This document shows positions 16,652 to 25,816 of a stretch of DNA of 64,000 nt, one piece after another. Position numbers and translations under genes: made by a program. The DNA comes from JANOYC01 sp031428675 (lineage in GTDB: Bacteria > Actinomycetota > Actinomycetes > Actinomycetales > Microbacteriaceae), in NCBI GenBank assembly GCA_031428675.1, contig JANOYC010000040.1:1-64000 (forward strand). The letters are read 5' to 3'. Each line of letters starts with the position of its first letter. Position 1 is the stretch's first letter. The notes beneath the pieces are model-generated. The model worked only from the letters and a program-made list of their open reading frames with translations, had not been told where the DNA came from and made no database searches.

Positions 16652-18030
16652 CGACATTTGACGAAGCCGATCTCCAACAGAAGGCCAAAGACCACCTGTG
16701 GATGCACTTCGCCCGGCAGTCGGGAATGGAGAACGGCCACGGGGTTCCGATCATCACCCGCGGCGAGGGTCACCACATCTGGGATTCGACGGGCAAGAAA
16801 TACATCGACGGTCTGTCCGGTCTTTTCGTTGTGAACGCCGGACACGGTCGTCGAAGGCTTGCCGAGGTTGCTGCCCGTCAAGCACAGGAACTCGCCTTCT
16901 TCCCGCTATGGTCCTACGCGCATCCGGCCGCCATCGAGTTGGCGGATCGTCTGGCCGACTACGCGCCGGGAGACCTGAACAGGGTTTTCTTCTCCACCGG
17001 CGGCGGTGAGGCGGTCGAAACCGCCTTCAAGCTTGCAAAATATTTCTGGAAGCTGCAGGGCCGGCCGATGAAGACGAAAGTCATCTCCCGCGCCGTCGCC
17101 TACCACGGCACGCCGCAGGGTGCGCTCGCGATCACAGGCATTCCCGCCATGAAGCAGATGTTCGAGCCCATCGTGCCCGGTGGATTCCGAGTGCCGAACA
17201 CAAACTTCTACCGCGCCGACGAGATGGGCTTCACCGGCGACGTCGAGCAGTTCGGAGTGTGGGCCGCCGACCGCATCGAGGAGATGATTCAGTTCGAGGG
17301 TCCGGAAACGGTGGCCGCGGTGTTCCTCGAACCCGTGCAGAACTCCGGCGGGTGCTTCCCCCCTCCTCCCGGTTACTTCCAGCGGGTGCGGGAGATTTGC
17401 GATCGCTACGACGTGCTGCTCGTGAGCGACGAGGTGATTTGCGCGTTCGGACGAATCGGGCACATGTTCGCGTGCGACGCCTATGACTACGTGCCCGACA
17501 TGATTACCTGCGCCAAGGGAATGACGAGCGGCTACTCCCCCATCGGCGCCACAATCGTCAACGAACGGGTCTACGAACCGTTCAAGCACGGCGATACCGC
17601 GTTCTATCACGGCTACACCTTCGGAGGTCACCCGGTATCCAGCGCCGTCGCGCTCGCCAACCTCGATATCTTCGAGGAGGAGAAGCTCAACGAGCGGGTG
17701 CGCGAGAATTCCCCGGTGTTTCGCGCGACCCTCGAGAAGCTCCTCGACCTGCCGATCGTCGGCGATGTGCGCGGCGACGGATACTTCTTCGGCATCGAAC
17801 TTGTCAAAGACAAGACGACCAAAGAAACGTTCACCGACGACGAATCGGAACGCCTCCTCCGAGGCTTCTTGTCGAAAGCGCTCTTCGAAGCCGGGCTCTA
17901 CTGCCGGGCCGACGACCGCGGTGATCCGGTTGTTCAGTTGGCTCCGCCACTCACGATCGGCCCGGCCGAATTCGACGAGATCGAGGACATCCTGCGCGCG
18001 GTGCTCACCGAGGCGTCGTCGCACATCTGA
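16648..18030 (+). CDS. Class III (omega) aminotransferase, PLP-dependent
   Basis: 460 residues. The PLP lysine is in CAKGMTSGYSP, preceded by the LLVSDEVICAFGR block, and the fold type I signature is complete. It matches putrescine/beta-alanine/omega-amino acid:pyruvate transaminases. It would transfer the amino group of a polyamine or omega-amino acid, giving an aldehyde that the dehydrogenase at 14604-16043 could oxidise. The start ATG overlaps the Lrp stop, showing translational coupling; the FAD oxidoreductase follows 10 bp later. Confidence 0.92.
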   Translation: MTTFDEADLQQKAKDHLWMHFARQSGMENGHGVPIITRGEGHHIWDSTGKKYIDGLSGLFVVNAGHGRRRLAEVAARQAQELAFFPLWSYAHPAAIELADRLADYAPGDLNRVFFSTGGGEAVETAFKLAKYFWKLQGRPMKTKVISRAVAYHGTPQGALAITGIPAMKQMFEPIVPGGFRVPNTNFYRADEMGFTGDVEQFGVWAADRIEEMIQFEGPETVAAVFLEPVQNSGGCFPPPPGYFQRVREICDRYDVLLVSDEVICAFGRIGHMFACDAYDYVPDMITCAKGMTSGYSPIGATIVNERVYEPFKHGDTAFYHGYTFGGHPVSSAVALANLDIFEEEKLNERVRENSPVFRATLEKLLDLPIVGDVRGDGYFFGIELVKDKTTKETFTDDESERLLRGFLSKALFEAGLYCRADDRGDPVVQLAPPLTIGPAEFDEIEDILRAVLTEASSHI

Positions 18031-18040
18031 CCGGTCTGCC

Positions 18041-19414
18041 GTGCAGGACTACCGTTCCTTGAGCTTGTGGTTCGACCAAGTGCAGGACGACCTCACCCCA
18101 CGGCCCGCTCTCGGCGGCGCTGTGAGCGTCGACGTGGCGATCGTCGGCGGCGGGCTCACTGGGCTGTGGACCGCGTATTACCTCCAGCAGCTGGATCCAC
18201 GACTTCGGATCGCCGTGGTCGAGAAGGATATCGCGGGTTTCGGCGCCTCCGGGCGAAACGGCGGCTGGTGTTCGGCGTTGTTTCCGGTTTCCTTCGGTGC
18301 TCTGACGCGGCGGTACGGACGCGACCGGGCCGCCGCGATGAGGCGAGCCATGATCGACACCGTCGATGAGGTCGGCCGCGTCACTCGCGCCGAAGGCATC
18401 GATTGCGACTTTGAGCTGGGCGGCACGATCACGTTCGCGCGCTCGGCCGCCCAACTCGCTGCGGCGAGGTCGGCGGTGGCCGAGTCGACGCACTGGGGTG
18501 TCGATGAGGTGCGCTTCATCGACGGCACCGAGTCGAGCGGCACCGGGTTGGGCGCGAACGGGGCGATCGGCGCCACCATTACCCCGGTGTGTGCGCGGCT
18601 CCAACCCGCAGCCTTGGTTCGGCAACTGGCGACGACGGTGACTCGGCGCGGCGCCCAGCTCTTCGAGCACACCCCGGCCGTTGCCGTCCGGCCCGGACTC
18701 GTCGAGACGCCGAGTGGTCGTGTGTCGGCGGACCACGTCGTGATAGCTACCGAGGCGTATGGAGCAACGTTGCCGGGGATGCGCAGACGCACCCTGCCGC
18801 TCTACTCCCTCATGATTGCGACCGAACCTTTGTCCGACGAAATCTGGAACGACCTCGGAATCGCCCACGGCCAGACGTTCACCGACTATCGCCACTTGAC
18901 GATCTACGGACAACGAACGGCTGACAATCGGATTGCTTTCGGAGGGCGAGGTGCGCGCTACCACTGGGGCAGCAGCATCCGAGGCGAGTACGACCGCGTC
19001 CCCCGGGTTTTCGATCATCTGACACACGCGTTGCACAACCTCTTTCCTCAGGTTGCCGGCGCCGCGATCACGCACCGATGGGGCGGGCCGCTCGGAGTGG
19101 CTCGCGACTGGCACGCATCGGTCACTCTGGATGCGGCGTCGCGCATCCTCTCGGCCGGAGGTTACGTTGGCGATGGACTCAGCACCACCAATCTGGCGGG
19201 GCGCACCATGGCCGACCTGATCATCGGAGTCGACTCGCCGATATCACGATTGCCCTGGGTAGGTCATCAGTCTCCCCCGTGGGAACCGGAGCCGTGGCGC
19301 TTTCTTGGCGCGAACCTCGGCCTCGCGGCAATGGCAGTCGCCGACGTCGAAGAGCGGGTGACCGGCAGACCGTCAATCCTCGCCCGGGCTACCGGCAGAT
19401 TAACTGGCCACTAG
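18041..19414 (+). CDS. FAD-dependent amine/amino acid oxidoreductase (DAO family)
   Basis: 457 residues from the GTG at 18041, 10 bp after the aminotransferase stop; longer readings lie inside that gene. The N-terminal dinucleotide-binding motif AIVGGGLTGLWTAYYL and the following GASGRNGGW place it in the D-amino-acid-oxidase/glycine-oxidase superfamily, near gamma-glutamylputrescine oxidase (PuuB) and related deaminating oxidases. Context with the transaminase and aldehyde dehydrogenase supports polyamine catabolism, but no glutamylputrescine synthetase is seen nearby. Confidence 0.88.
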   Translation: MQDYRSLSLWFDQVQDDLTPRPALGGAVSVDVAIVGGGLTGLWTAYYLQQLDPRLRIAVVEKDIAGFGASGRNGGWCSALFPVSFGALTRRYGRDRAAAMRRAMIDTVDEVGRVTRAEGIDCDFELGGTITFARSAAQLAAARSAVAESTHWGVDEVRFIDGTESSGTGLGANGAIGATITPVCARLQPAALVRQLATTVTRRGAQLFEHTPAVAVRPGLVETPSGRVSADHVVIATEAYGATLPGMRRRTLPLYSLMIATEPLSDEIWNDLGIAHGQTFTDYRHLTIYGQRTADNRIAFGGRGARYHWGSSIRGEYDRVPRVFDHLTHALHNLFPQVAGAAITHRWGGPLGVARDWHASVTLDAASRILSAGGYVGDGLSTTNLAGRTMADLIIGVDSPISRLPWVGHQSPPWEPEPWRFLGANLGLAAMAVADVEERVTGRPSILARATGRLTGH

Positions 19415-19489
19415 AACCCAAAAACGAGCGACCAAAAGATTTTCGGGAATCTGGGAATGTTGCCGACTTCAATGCGATTGCATAGAAGT

Positions 19490-20044
19490 ATGACTACTAC
19501 CACTCTGCACCCCCAGTACCTTGCCGGCGTTTGGAAACTCGACCCCACGCACTCCGAGATTTCGTTCTCGGTGCGCCACCTTGCAATCAGCAAGGTTCGC
19601 GGCACCTTCGAGACCTTCGACGTGACCATCGTGACGACCGATGACCCGCAGCAGACGACGATTGAGGCGACCGTCGACGTCGCTTCGGTGAACACGAATC
19701 AGAAGGACCGCGACCAGCACTTGCGCACGAGTGATTTCTTCCTCGTCGAGCAGTACCCGACGATGACGTTCACGTCCACCGGTTTTGCGGGCACGGCCGA
19801 CGGCTTCTCGGTTACCGGCGACCTCACCCTCCGTGGCGTGACCAAGAGCGTGACGCTCACGGGAGAGTTCGGCGGCGTGGTGACCGACGGTTACGGCCAG
19901 ACCAAGGCCGGCGCGTCGGCCACCACAAAGATCAACCGCCACGATTTCGGCATCAGCTGGAACGCAGCGCTTGAGGCCGGCGGCTTCACGCTCGGCGACG
20001 AGGTCACGATCTCGCTCGAAATCCAGGTCGTCCTGCAGAAGTAG
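19490..20044 (+). CDS. YceI family protein
   Basis: 184 residues from the ATG at 19490; the in-frame extension upstream is short and reads poorly. The family hallmarks are visible: VWKLDPTHSEISFSVRHL near the start, then paired TVDVASVNT and DFFLVEQYPTMTF blocks and GDLTLRGVTKSVTL. YceI proteins are lipocalin-like beta-barrels that bind isoprenoid lipids. There is no signal peptide, so this one is probably cytoplasmic, as is usual in actinobacteria. It stands alone. Confidence 0.92.
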   Translation: MTTTTLHPQYLAGVWKLDPTHSEISFSVRHLAISKVRGTFETFDVTIVTTDDPQQTTIEATVDVASVNTNQKDRDQHLRTSDFFLVEQYPTMTFTSTGFAGTADGFSVTGDLTLRGVTKSVTLTGEFGGVVTDGYGQTKAGASATTKINRHDFGISWNAALEAGGFTLGDEVTISLEIQVVLQK

Positions 20045-20159
20045 TTCGTCAGAATCAACTCGTCGGTACTCGATGAGTCGGCGGCAGTCGGGAAGCACTC
20101 CCGGCTGCCGCCGCCCCGTGCACTGCTATTCTGGGCAGGGAACTTCGCCGGGGGGAAAC

Positions 20160-21206
20160 GTGCTGTTCAGCGACGATAATGAGCGTCCCGCTCCGGTCCA
20201 ACGCACCATGACGAGACGCCGCATCGCGGGCATCGTCACAACGCTCGCGATCATCGCGACTATTGCAACGGTGGGCGGTTGGGCACTCCTGAACTCCCGC
20301 AGAGTGGCGGATCAGTTCACCGTGTGGGGATTCACTCCCAGCGCCGCACTCCTCGGCTACATCGACCGTGCGTCGATGACCGAAGAGGGCGAGTTTCTTT
20401 TTCTCGCGAGCACCCCGACCATCGCTTCGTCCGCCGAATTCGACGAGGTCTGCAGAAGCCATCAAGAAGACGTCGGCATTCTCGGATGCTACGTGCCCCG
20501 CGGCAAGACCATCCACCTGTTCGACGTGACCGATGACCGGCTCGATGGAATCGAGGAGGTCGTCGCCGCGCACGAGATGCTGCACGCCGCGTGGGATCGC
20601 CTGGGTCGAGCGGAGCGCGACCGGCTGGAACCGCTGCTTGAAGCCGAGGCGGAAAGACGGTCGGGCGACACCGAATTCATCGAGCGCATGGACTTCTACG
20701 CGAGATCCGAACCGGGACAGCGATCCAATGAACTGCATTCGATCATCGCCACCGAAATCGCCGATATCGCGCCAGCGCTGGAAGCCCATTACGCGCAGTA
20801 CTTCGAGCGCCGGTCCGATCTGGTCACCCTGCACGTCGCGTCGAACACGGTTTTCGTGCAGTTGCAGGAACGATCGGAGGCGCTCGTGGCATCCCTAGCC
20901 ACCCTGCGCGCCGAAATCGAATCGGATTACGCCGATTACAACGCCGGCTACGACCGGCTGAATGCAGACATCCAAGCGTTCAATCGCCGCGCAGACGATG
21001 GCGATTTCTCGTCGTTCGCGACTTTCGACAGGGAACGACGCGCTCTGTTTGTGCGTCAAGCCACTCTCGATGCGCTGTACGCCTCAATTCAGGAGCGCAC
21101 CGCCCAGTACGACGCCGACGTCGCCGAACTCGACACCATCAACGCAGAAGTCGCGGAGCTGAACGCGAGCATCAATATTGCCCCGCGCACCGGCGAGGGC
21201 ATGTAG
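20160..21206 (+). CDS. Membrane-anchored protein with HExxH motif and C-terminal coiled coil, function unknown
   Basis: 348 residues from the GTG at 20160, preceded by GGGGGGAAA. One N-terminal helix (about 22-44) anchors the rest outside. The sequence HEMLH (His138-His142), in EVVAAHEMLHAAWDRL, is a gluzincin-type zinc motif, with a possible third ligand Glu in NELHSIIATE. From about residue 200 the chain is strongly helical with heptad-like patterns up to the C-terminus. Two Cys flank a short loop before the motif. I do not recognise a named family. A surface metallopeptidase or a regulated binding protein are both possible. Confidence 0.7.
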   Translation: MLFSDDNERPAPVQRTMTRRRIAGIVTTLAIIATIATVGGWALLNSRRVADQFTVWGFTPSAALLGYIDRASMTEEGEFLFLASTPTIASSAEFDEVCRSHQEDVGILGCYVPRGKTIHLFDVTDDRLDGIEEVVAAHEMLHAAWDRLGRAERDRLEPLLEAEAERRSGDTEFIERMDFYARSEPGQRSNELHSIIATEIADIAPALEAHYAQYFERRSDLVTLHVASNTVFVQLQERSEALVASLATLRAEIESDYADYNAGYDRLNADIQAFNRRADDGDFSSFATFDRERRALFVRQATLDALYASIQERTAQYDADVAELDTINAEVAELNASINIAPRTGEGM

Positions 21207-21240
21207 CCACGCGGCCACCATCCCGGCGTACAGTCGAATC

Positions 21241-21744
21241 ATGATCACGTCGGACACCCACCGCCCCTATCTTGTGCGCATCCCCAGCCCGATCGGGCGC
21301 ATCGAAATCATCGGCGACGACACTGCCGTGACCCAGGTGACCATCGCCCGCAACGACGTACTTCCGCACGATGACGAACCCGAGCGCGGCAACGAGATCA
21401 TCGCCACCGCGGCCGCCCAACTGACCGAATACTTCGACGGGTCGCGCCGCGACTTCACCGTGCCCGTCCGGCTCGCCGGCACACAGTTCCAACAGAGCGT
21501 GTGGTCGGAGCTTAGAGTGATCGATTTCGGCTCCGTGACTTCCTACGGCGCCCTCGGCCACGCCACCGGGCGAGGGACTGCGGGCCGGGCGGTCGGCGGC
21601 GCCGTCGGCGCCAACCCCGTGCCCATCATCGTGCCGTGCCATCGCGTGCTCGCGGCCGGCGGCCGCATCACCGGTTACAGCGGCGGCAACGGCATCCCGA
21701 CCAAAGAATGGCTGCTTGCGCACGAAGGCATCGCCCACTCGTGA
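21241..21744 (+). CDS. ogt: Methylated-DNA--protein-cysteine S-methyltransferase
   Basis: 167 residues from the ATG at 21241. The acceptor-cysteine motif is IIVPCHRVL, followed by the GYSGG and KEWLLAHEG elements found at the end of Ogt/MGMT proteins. It transfers alkyl groups from O6-alkylguanine or O4-alkylthymine in DNA to its own cysteine, a suicide repair reaction. It has no Ada-type regulatory domain. The stop overlaps the tag start by 4 bp (GTGA), forming a two-gene alkylation-repair operon. Confidence 0.95.
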   Translation: MITSDTHRPYLVRIPSPIGRIEIIGDDTAVTQVTIARNDVLPHDDEPERGNEIIATAAAQLTEYFDGSRRDFTVPVRLAGTQFQQSVWSELRVIDFGSVTSYGALGHATGRGTAGRAVGGAVGANPVPIIVPCHRVLAAGGRITGYSGGNGIPTKEWLLAHEGIAHS

Positions 21745-22388
21745 CCATCGTCGGCGAGGACGGACGCCCGCGGTGCGCTTGGTGCGCCGCTGATCCCGAG
21801 TATCGCCGCTATCACGACGAGGAGTGGGGCGTGCCTCTCCACGGTGATCAGAAGCTGTTCGAGAAGATCAGCCTGGAGGGATTTCAGGCCGGTCTGTCGT
21901 GGATATCGATCCTGCGGCGACGGCCCGCCTTTCGCCGCGCGTTCCACGACTTCGACCCCACAACCGTGGCCGCGATGACCGACGACGATCAAGCAGAGCT
22001 GCTCGCCGACCCGGGCATCATCCGCAACAGAGCGAAGATCGCGGCGACGGTCAGCAACGCCCAGGCGGTTGTCGAGATGTGCAGAGACAACCCCGGCGCC
22101 CTCGACGAACTCGTCTGGTCATTTGCGCCGTCAGCCGCCCGCTCCCGACCTCGATCCTCTGGCGACCTCGTCGCCACGACACCGGAGTCTAAGGCGTTGA
22201 GCCGCGAACTGAAGTCGCGCGGGTTTCGATTCGTCGGACCGACCACCATGCACGCACTCATGCAGGCAGCGGGCCTCGTCGACGACCACGTGACCGGGTG
22301 CTGGCGCGTCCGAGAAGAATCACACGACGAGATCGATCTCGCCTTGACGCCCGGGTTCGAGCCGCACGCCCACTCCGTCCGCCCATGA
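21741..22388 (+). CDS. tag: DNA-3-methyladenine glycosylase I
   Basis: 215 residues from the GTG overlapping the ogt stop. Landmarks: RCAWCAADPEYRRYHDEEWG (first zinc-binding Cys and His), the HhH-like centre ISLEGFQAGLSW, and the second zinc pair in DDHVTGCWR. Tag removes 3-methyladenine from alkylated DNA. The last 69 bp overlap the end of yaaA on the opposite strand, so the two stop codons lie inside each other's genes; the C-terminal tail after about residue 190 is not conserved in the family as far as I recall. Confidence 0.94.
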   Translation: MTIVGEDGRPRCAWCAADPEYRRYHDEEWGVPLHGDQKLFEKISLEGFQAGLSWISILRRRPAFRRAFHDFDPTTVAAMTDDDQAELLADPGIIRNRAKIAATVSNAQAVVEMCRDNPGALDELVWSFAPSAARSRPRSSGDLVATTPESKALSRELKSRGFRFVGPTTMHALMQAAGLVDDHVTGCWRVREESHDEIDLALTPGFEPHAHSVRP

Positions 22389-23066
22389 GCACACCGCATC
22401 CACGGATTCGTGCGCAATCTGGGCCTGGATCACCGCCCGAGCGAACTCGCCCTTCGCCTTCTTGTTGAAGTGATTGAGCGCCCGGCGACGCCCAGCGCCA
22501 TCGTCGGCGATAACTCGAACGAACGCGCAGTTCTCTCGCTCTGGGCGCGGTCCGAGCGCCGCATAGCCTTCGGATCGCAGGTCGAGGATGAGCCCGGGGT
22601 ACCGAGCAAGAACTGCGCTGATCGGCGCGCTCCAGTGCTGGCGGAGGCGCACTTTCGGCAATCTCGAATCGTGCGAAAGCCGATAGGCGGGAATCGGGTC
22701 GAGAGCTCGGACAAGCCCGAACAGTGCGGAGTGAATGACGACCGTCGCGTTCGCGAATTCGCGTTCCTGAGTCGACAAGCTCGGAGCATCCAGCGCGTCG
22801 TACAGCACCCCGGTATAACGGTCGATCGCCGGAAGCACTGGCGCCGACATGACAACCCGGTTGCGGTCGATCTCGAAGCGCTGCGTGGCGCCAAGGCCGA
22901 GACCTGCCGTCGACGCTTTGAGATTTCGAGAGAGCACACGGAGAGCGGCGAGCGTTGCCCGCCGCTTTGTCGTGAGTTCAGGAAAGCCCAAGGCGGTGAG
23001 GTCGAGAGAGGTGCCGACCTCGCCGCCGTCACGCTTCGTTTCGGACGGGGGTAGAAGAAGAATCAC
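22320..23066 (-). CDS. yaaA: YaaA family peroxide-stress protein
   Basis: 248 residues. Begins with the family signature LLPPSETK and contains YTGVLYDALD and the C-terminal NHFNKKAKGEFAR block. YaaA limits DNA damage by hydrogen peroxide through lowering free iron in E. coli and binds DNA. It starts 6 bp after atpC on the same strand, so it may be the last gene of the ATP synthase transcript. Its 3' end overlaps tag by 69 bp in a convergent arrangement. Confidence 0.9.
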   Translation of the reverse strand: MILLLPPSETKRDGGEVGTSLDLTALGFPELTTKRRATLAALRVLSRNLKASTAGLGLGATQRFEIDRNRVVMSAPVLPAIDRYTGVLYDALDAPSLSTQEREFANATVVIHSALFGLVRALDPIPAYRLSHDSRLPKVRLRQHWSAPISAVLARYPGLILDLRSEGYAALGPRPERENCAFVRVIADDGAGRRRALNHFNKKAKGEFARAVIQAQIAHESVDAVCSWADGVGVRLEPGRQGEIDLVV

Positions 23067-23072
23067 CCAGCG

Positions 23073-23333
23073 CTAAGAGAGTTCGGCGTTACGGGCCACG
23101 ATCGTCACGACGTTGTTGTCGACAGAAAGAAAACCATCGTCAGCCGTCGCTGTGATCCACTGGCCGTCACGAGTCTTCACGCGCACGGCGCCAGCGCCCA
23201 AGATGGCGAGGATCGGCTCGTGCCCGGGCAGGATGCCGATCTCGCCTTCCGTCGTGCGCGCAGTGATCTGCTTGGCCGCTCCGGTCCACACCTCGCGGTC
23301 GGCAGAAACGACGCTCACCTGGAGTTCAGCCAT
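23073..23333 (-). CDS. atpC: ATP synthase epsilon subunit (F1)
   Basis: 86 residues from the ATG at 23331-23333, which follows the atpD stop by 2 bp. It matches the N-terminal beta-sandwich of the epsilon chain (VWTGAAKQITARTTEGEIGILPGHEP). The long C-terminal helical pair of E. coli epsilon (total about 138 residues) is absent, as in many actinobacteria. It joins gamma to the c-ring in the rotor and regulates hydrolysis. Confidence 0.95.
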   Translation of the reverse strand: MAELQVSVVSADREVWTGAAKQITARTTEGEIGILPGHEPILAILGAGAVRVKTRDGQWITATADDGFLSVDNNVVTIVARNAELS

Positions 23334-23335
23334 CT

Positions 23336-24814
23336 CTAGCCGTTCTCCTTCTGGATTTGCGCCCACCGCTCCTCGACATCGCCGATAGCGCCGACGTTGA
23401 AGAACGCCTGCTCTGCGACGTGGTCGAATTCGCCCTTGACGATCGCGTCGAACGACTCGATCGTCTCCTTGAGCGGAACGGTCGAACCCTCAACGCCGGT
23501 GAACTTCTTCGCCATGTAGGTGTTCTGCGAGAGGAACTGCTGGATGCGGCGAGCCCGCGACACGGTGATCTTGTCTTCTTCGCTCAATTCGTCGACACCG
23601 AGGATCGCGATGATCTCCTGCAGTTCCTTGTTCTTCTGCAGGATCGCCTTCACGCTCGTGGCAACACGATAGTGGTCGGCGCCCAAGTACCGGGGGTCGA
23701 GGATACGACTCGTCGAGGTCAGCGGGTCGACGGCCGGATAGAGGCCCTTCGAGGCGATCTCACGACTGAGCTCGGTCGTCGCGTCGAGGTGGGCAAAGGT
23801 GGTCGCCGGTGCCGGGTCGGTGTAGTCGTCGGCGGGAACGTAGATTGCCTGGAGCGAGGTGATCGAGTGTCCACGCGTCGAGGTGATGCGTTCCTGGAGC
23901 ACACCCATCTCGTCCGCGAGGTTCGGCTGATAACCCACCGCAGACGGCATGCGGCCGAGGAGCGTGGAAACCTCGGAACCGGCCTGCGTGAAACGGAAGA
24001 TGTTGTCGATGAACAGCAGCACGTCCTGCTTCTGCACGTCGCGGAAGTACTCCGCCATCGTCAGTGCCGACAGTGCCACGCGCAGACGCGTTCCCGGCGG
24101 CTCGTCCATTTGGCCGAATACCAGGGCCGTCTTGTCGAAGACTCCGGCCTCGTCCATTTCGTGGATGAGGTCGTTGCCTTCACGGGTGCGCTCACCGACA
24201 CCGGCGAACACCGACACACCACCGTGGTCCTGCGCGACGCGCTGGATCATTTCCTGAATCAGAACCGTCTTGCCAACACCGGCCCCACCGAAGAGGCCGA
24301 TCTTTCCGCCCTGCACATACGGAGTGAGGAGGTCGATGACCTTGATGCCGGTCTCGAAGAGTTCAGTCTTCGACTCGAGCTGGTCGAACGACGGGGGCTT
24401 GCGGTGAATCGGCCAACGCTCGGTGATCTCGATCGTCTCGCCGGGCTCAGCATTGAGCACTTCGCCGATCACGTTGAACACCTTGCCCTTGGTGATGTCG
24501 CCAACGGGCACCGAGATCGGCGCCCCAGTGTCGGTCACTTCTTGCCCGCGCACCAGCCCGTCAGTCGGTCGCAAGGCGATCGCACGAACGAGGTCGTCGC
24601 CAAGGTGCTGCGCCACCTCGAGGGTGATCGTGTTCGACTCGCCGCCGATCGTGATGACCGTCTTGAGCGCGCTGTAAATCGCGGGGATCGCTTCGTGCGG
24701 GAATTCGATATCGACGACCGGGCCGGTCACTCGTGCGATGCGGCCGACGCCGGCGGTGGCTGCCTTGGTAGCGGTAGCCGACGTCGTGTTGTCGTCAGGG
24801 GCTGTCGTGGTCAT
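23336..24814 (-). CDS. atpD: ATP synthase beta subunit (F1)
   Basis: 492 residues, full length. Walker A is GGAGVGKTVLIQE and the catalytic glutamate region GERTREGNDL follows; LLFIDNIFRFTQAGSEVS carries the Walker B aspartate. It forms the catalytic sites of the F1 hexamer on the cytoplasmic face of the membrane. The N-terminal 25 residues are Thr/Ala-rich and non-conserved. Fourth F1 gene in the standard order H-A-G-D-C. Confidence 0.98.
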   Translation of the reverse strand: MTTTAPDDNTTSATATKAATAGVGRIARVTGPVVDIEFPHEAIPAIYSALKTVITIGGESNTITLEVAQHLGDDLVRAIALRPTDGLVRGQEVTDTGAPISVPVGDITKGKVFNVIGEVLNAEPGETIEITERWPIHRKPPSFDQLESKTELFETGIKVIDLLTPYVQGGKIGLFGGAGVGKTVLIQEMIQRVAQDHGGVSVFAGVGERTREGNDLIHEMDEAGVFDKTALVFGQMDEPPGTRLRVALSALTMAEYFRDVQKQDVLLFIDNIFRFTQAGSEVSTLLGRMPSAVGYQPNLADEMGVLQERITSTRGHSITSLQAIYVPADDYTDPAPATTFAHLDATTELSREIASKGLYPAVDPLTSTSRILDPRYLGADHYRVATSVKAILQKNKELQEIIAILGVDELSEEDKITVSRARRIQQFLSQNTYMAKKFTGVEGSTVPLKETIESFDAIVKGEFDHVAEQAFFNVGAIGDVEERWAQIQKENG

Positions 24815-24836
24815 TGCTTCCCTTTTTTCTTGGTGT

Positions 24837-25736
24837 CTACTTGGCCGAGCTCAGGGCGTCTGCGCCGCCCACGATTTCGGCAATTTGCTGGGTGATCTCG
24901 GACTGGCGCGCGTTGTTACGAAGGCGCGTGTAGTCCTTGATGAGCTTGTCTGCGTTGTCACTCGCGGACTTCATGGCCTTTTGGCGAGCGGCATGCTCGG
25001 ACGCGGCCGACTGGAGCATGGCGTTGAAGATCCGGCTCTCGATGTATACGGGAAGGAGGCTGTCGAGCACGTTGCTCGCGTCGGGCTCAAACTCGTACAG
25101 AGGAAGAAGGTCCTTCTCCCCGGGTTCTTCGACGCCTTCAACGACCTCAAGCGGCAGAAGGCGAACAACTTCGGGAACTTGGGAGACCATGCTGACGAAG
25201 CGGTTGTAGACGATGTGAATCTCGTTCACGCCGCCTTCCGACTCCTCCTGCACGAATTTCGCAACCAGAGCCTGCCCGATCTCCTTCGCAGTGTCGAACT
25301 GCGGTTGGTCGGTGCTCCCCGTCCAGCTTTGCTCGGCGGCGCGCTTGCGAAACGAGAAGTAGGCAACCGACTTGCGACCAACGAGGTAATACACGACCTC
25401 TTTGCCCTGGCTGCGCAGAAGCGATGCCAGCTCCTCGGATTCTTTGATGGCCGAGGAGCTGAACGCACCCGCGAGCCCTCGATCGGAGGCGAACACCACG
25501 ATCGCCGCGCGCGTGATCTTCTCCGGCTCCGTGGTCAGGATGTGGTCGACGTTGGAGTAGGTCGCCACCGCCGATACCGCGCGGGTCACAGCGCGCGAAT
25601 ACGGAGTTGATGCCGCCACTCGCTGCTGCGCCTTTTGAATGCGCGACGCCGAGATCAGCTCCATAGCGCGAGTGATCTTCTTGGTCGTCTGCGCAGACTT
25701 GATCTTCTGCGTATAGACCCGGAGTTGCGCTCCCAT
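24837..25736 (-). CDS. atpG: ATP synthase gamma subunit (F1)
   Basis: 299 residues. The N-terminal helix (RVYTQKIKSAQTTKKITRAM) and the C-terminal helix (SASDNADKLIKDYTRLRNNA and RQSEITQQIAEIV) are the two that form the central shaft. The protein rotates within the alpha/beta hexamer. An 80-bp gap separates it from atpA, and 22 bp from atpD. Confidence 0.97.
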   Translation of the reverse strand: MGAQLRVYTQKIKSAQTTKKITRAMELISASRIQKAQQRVAASTPYSRAVTRAVSAVATYSNVDHILTTEPEKITRAAIVVFASDRGLAGAFSSSAIKESEELASLLRSQGKEVVYYLVGRKSVAYFSFRKRAAEQSWTGSTDQPQFDTAKEIGQALVAKFVQEESEGGVNEIHIVYNRFVSMVSQVPEVVRLLPLEVVEGVEEPGEKDLLPLYEFEPDASNVLDSLLPVYIESRIFNAMLQSAASEHAARQKAMKSASDNADKLIKDYTRLRNNARQSEITQQIAEIVGGADALSSAK

Positions 25737-25816
25737 GTGTCTCTTTCTTCCTAACCGTTGTTCGAGAAGTCCTGCTGTTCGACCAGCGTGCGGTCGGCAG
25801 CACGCGGCGTGCTGCG

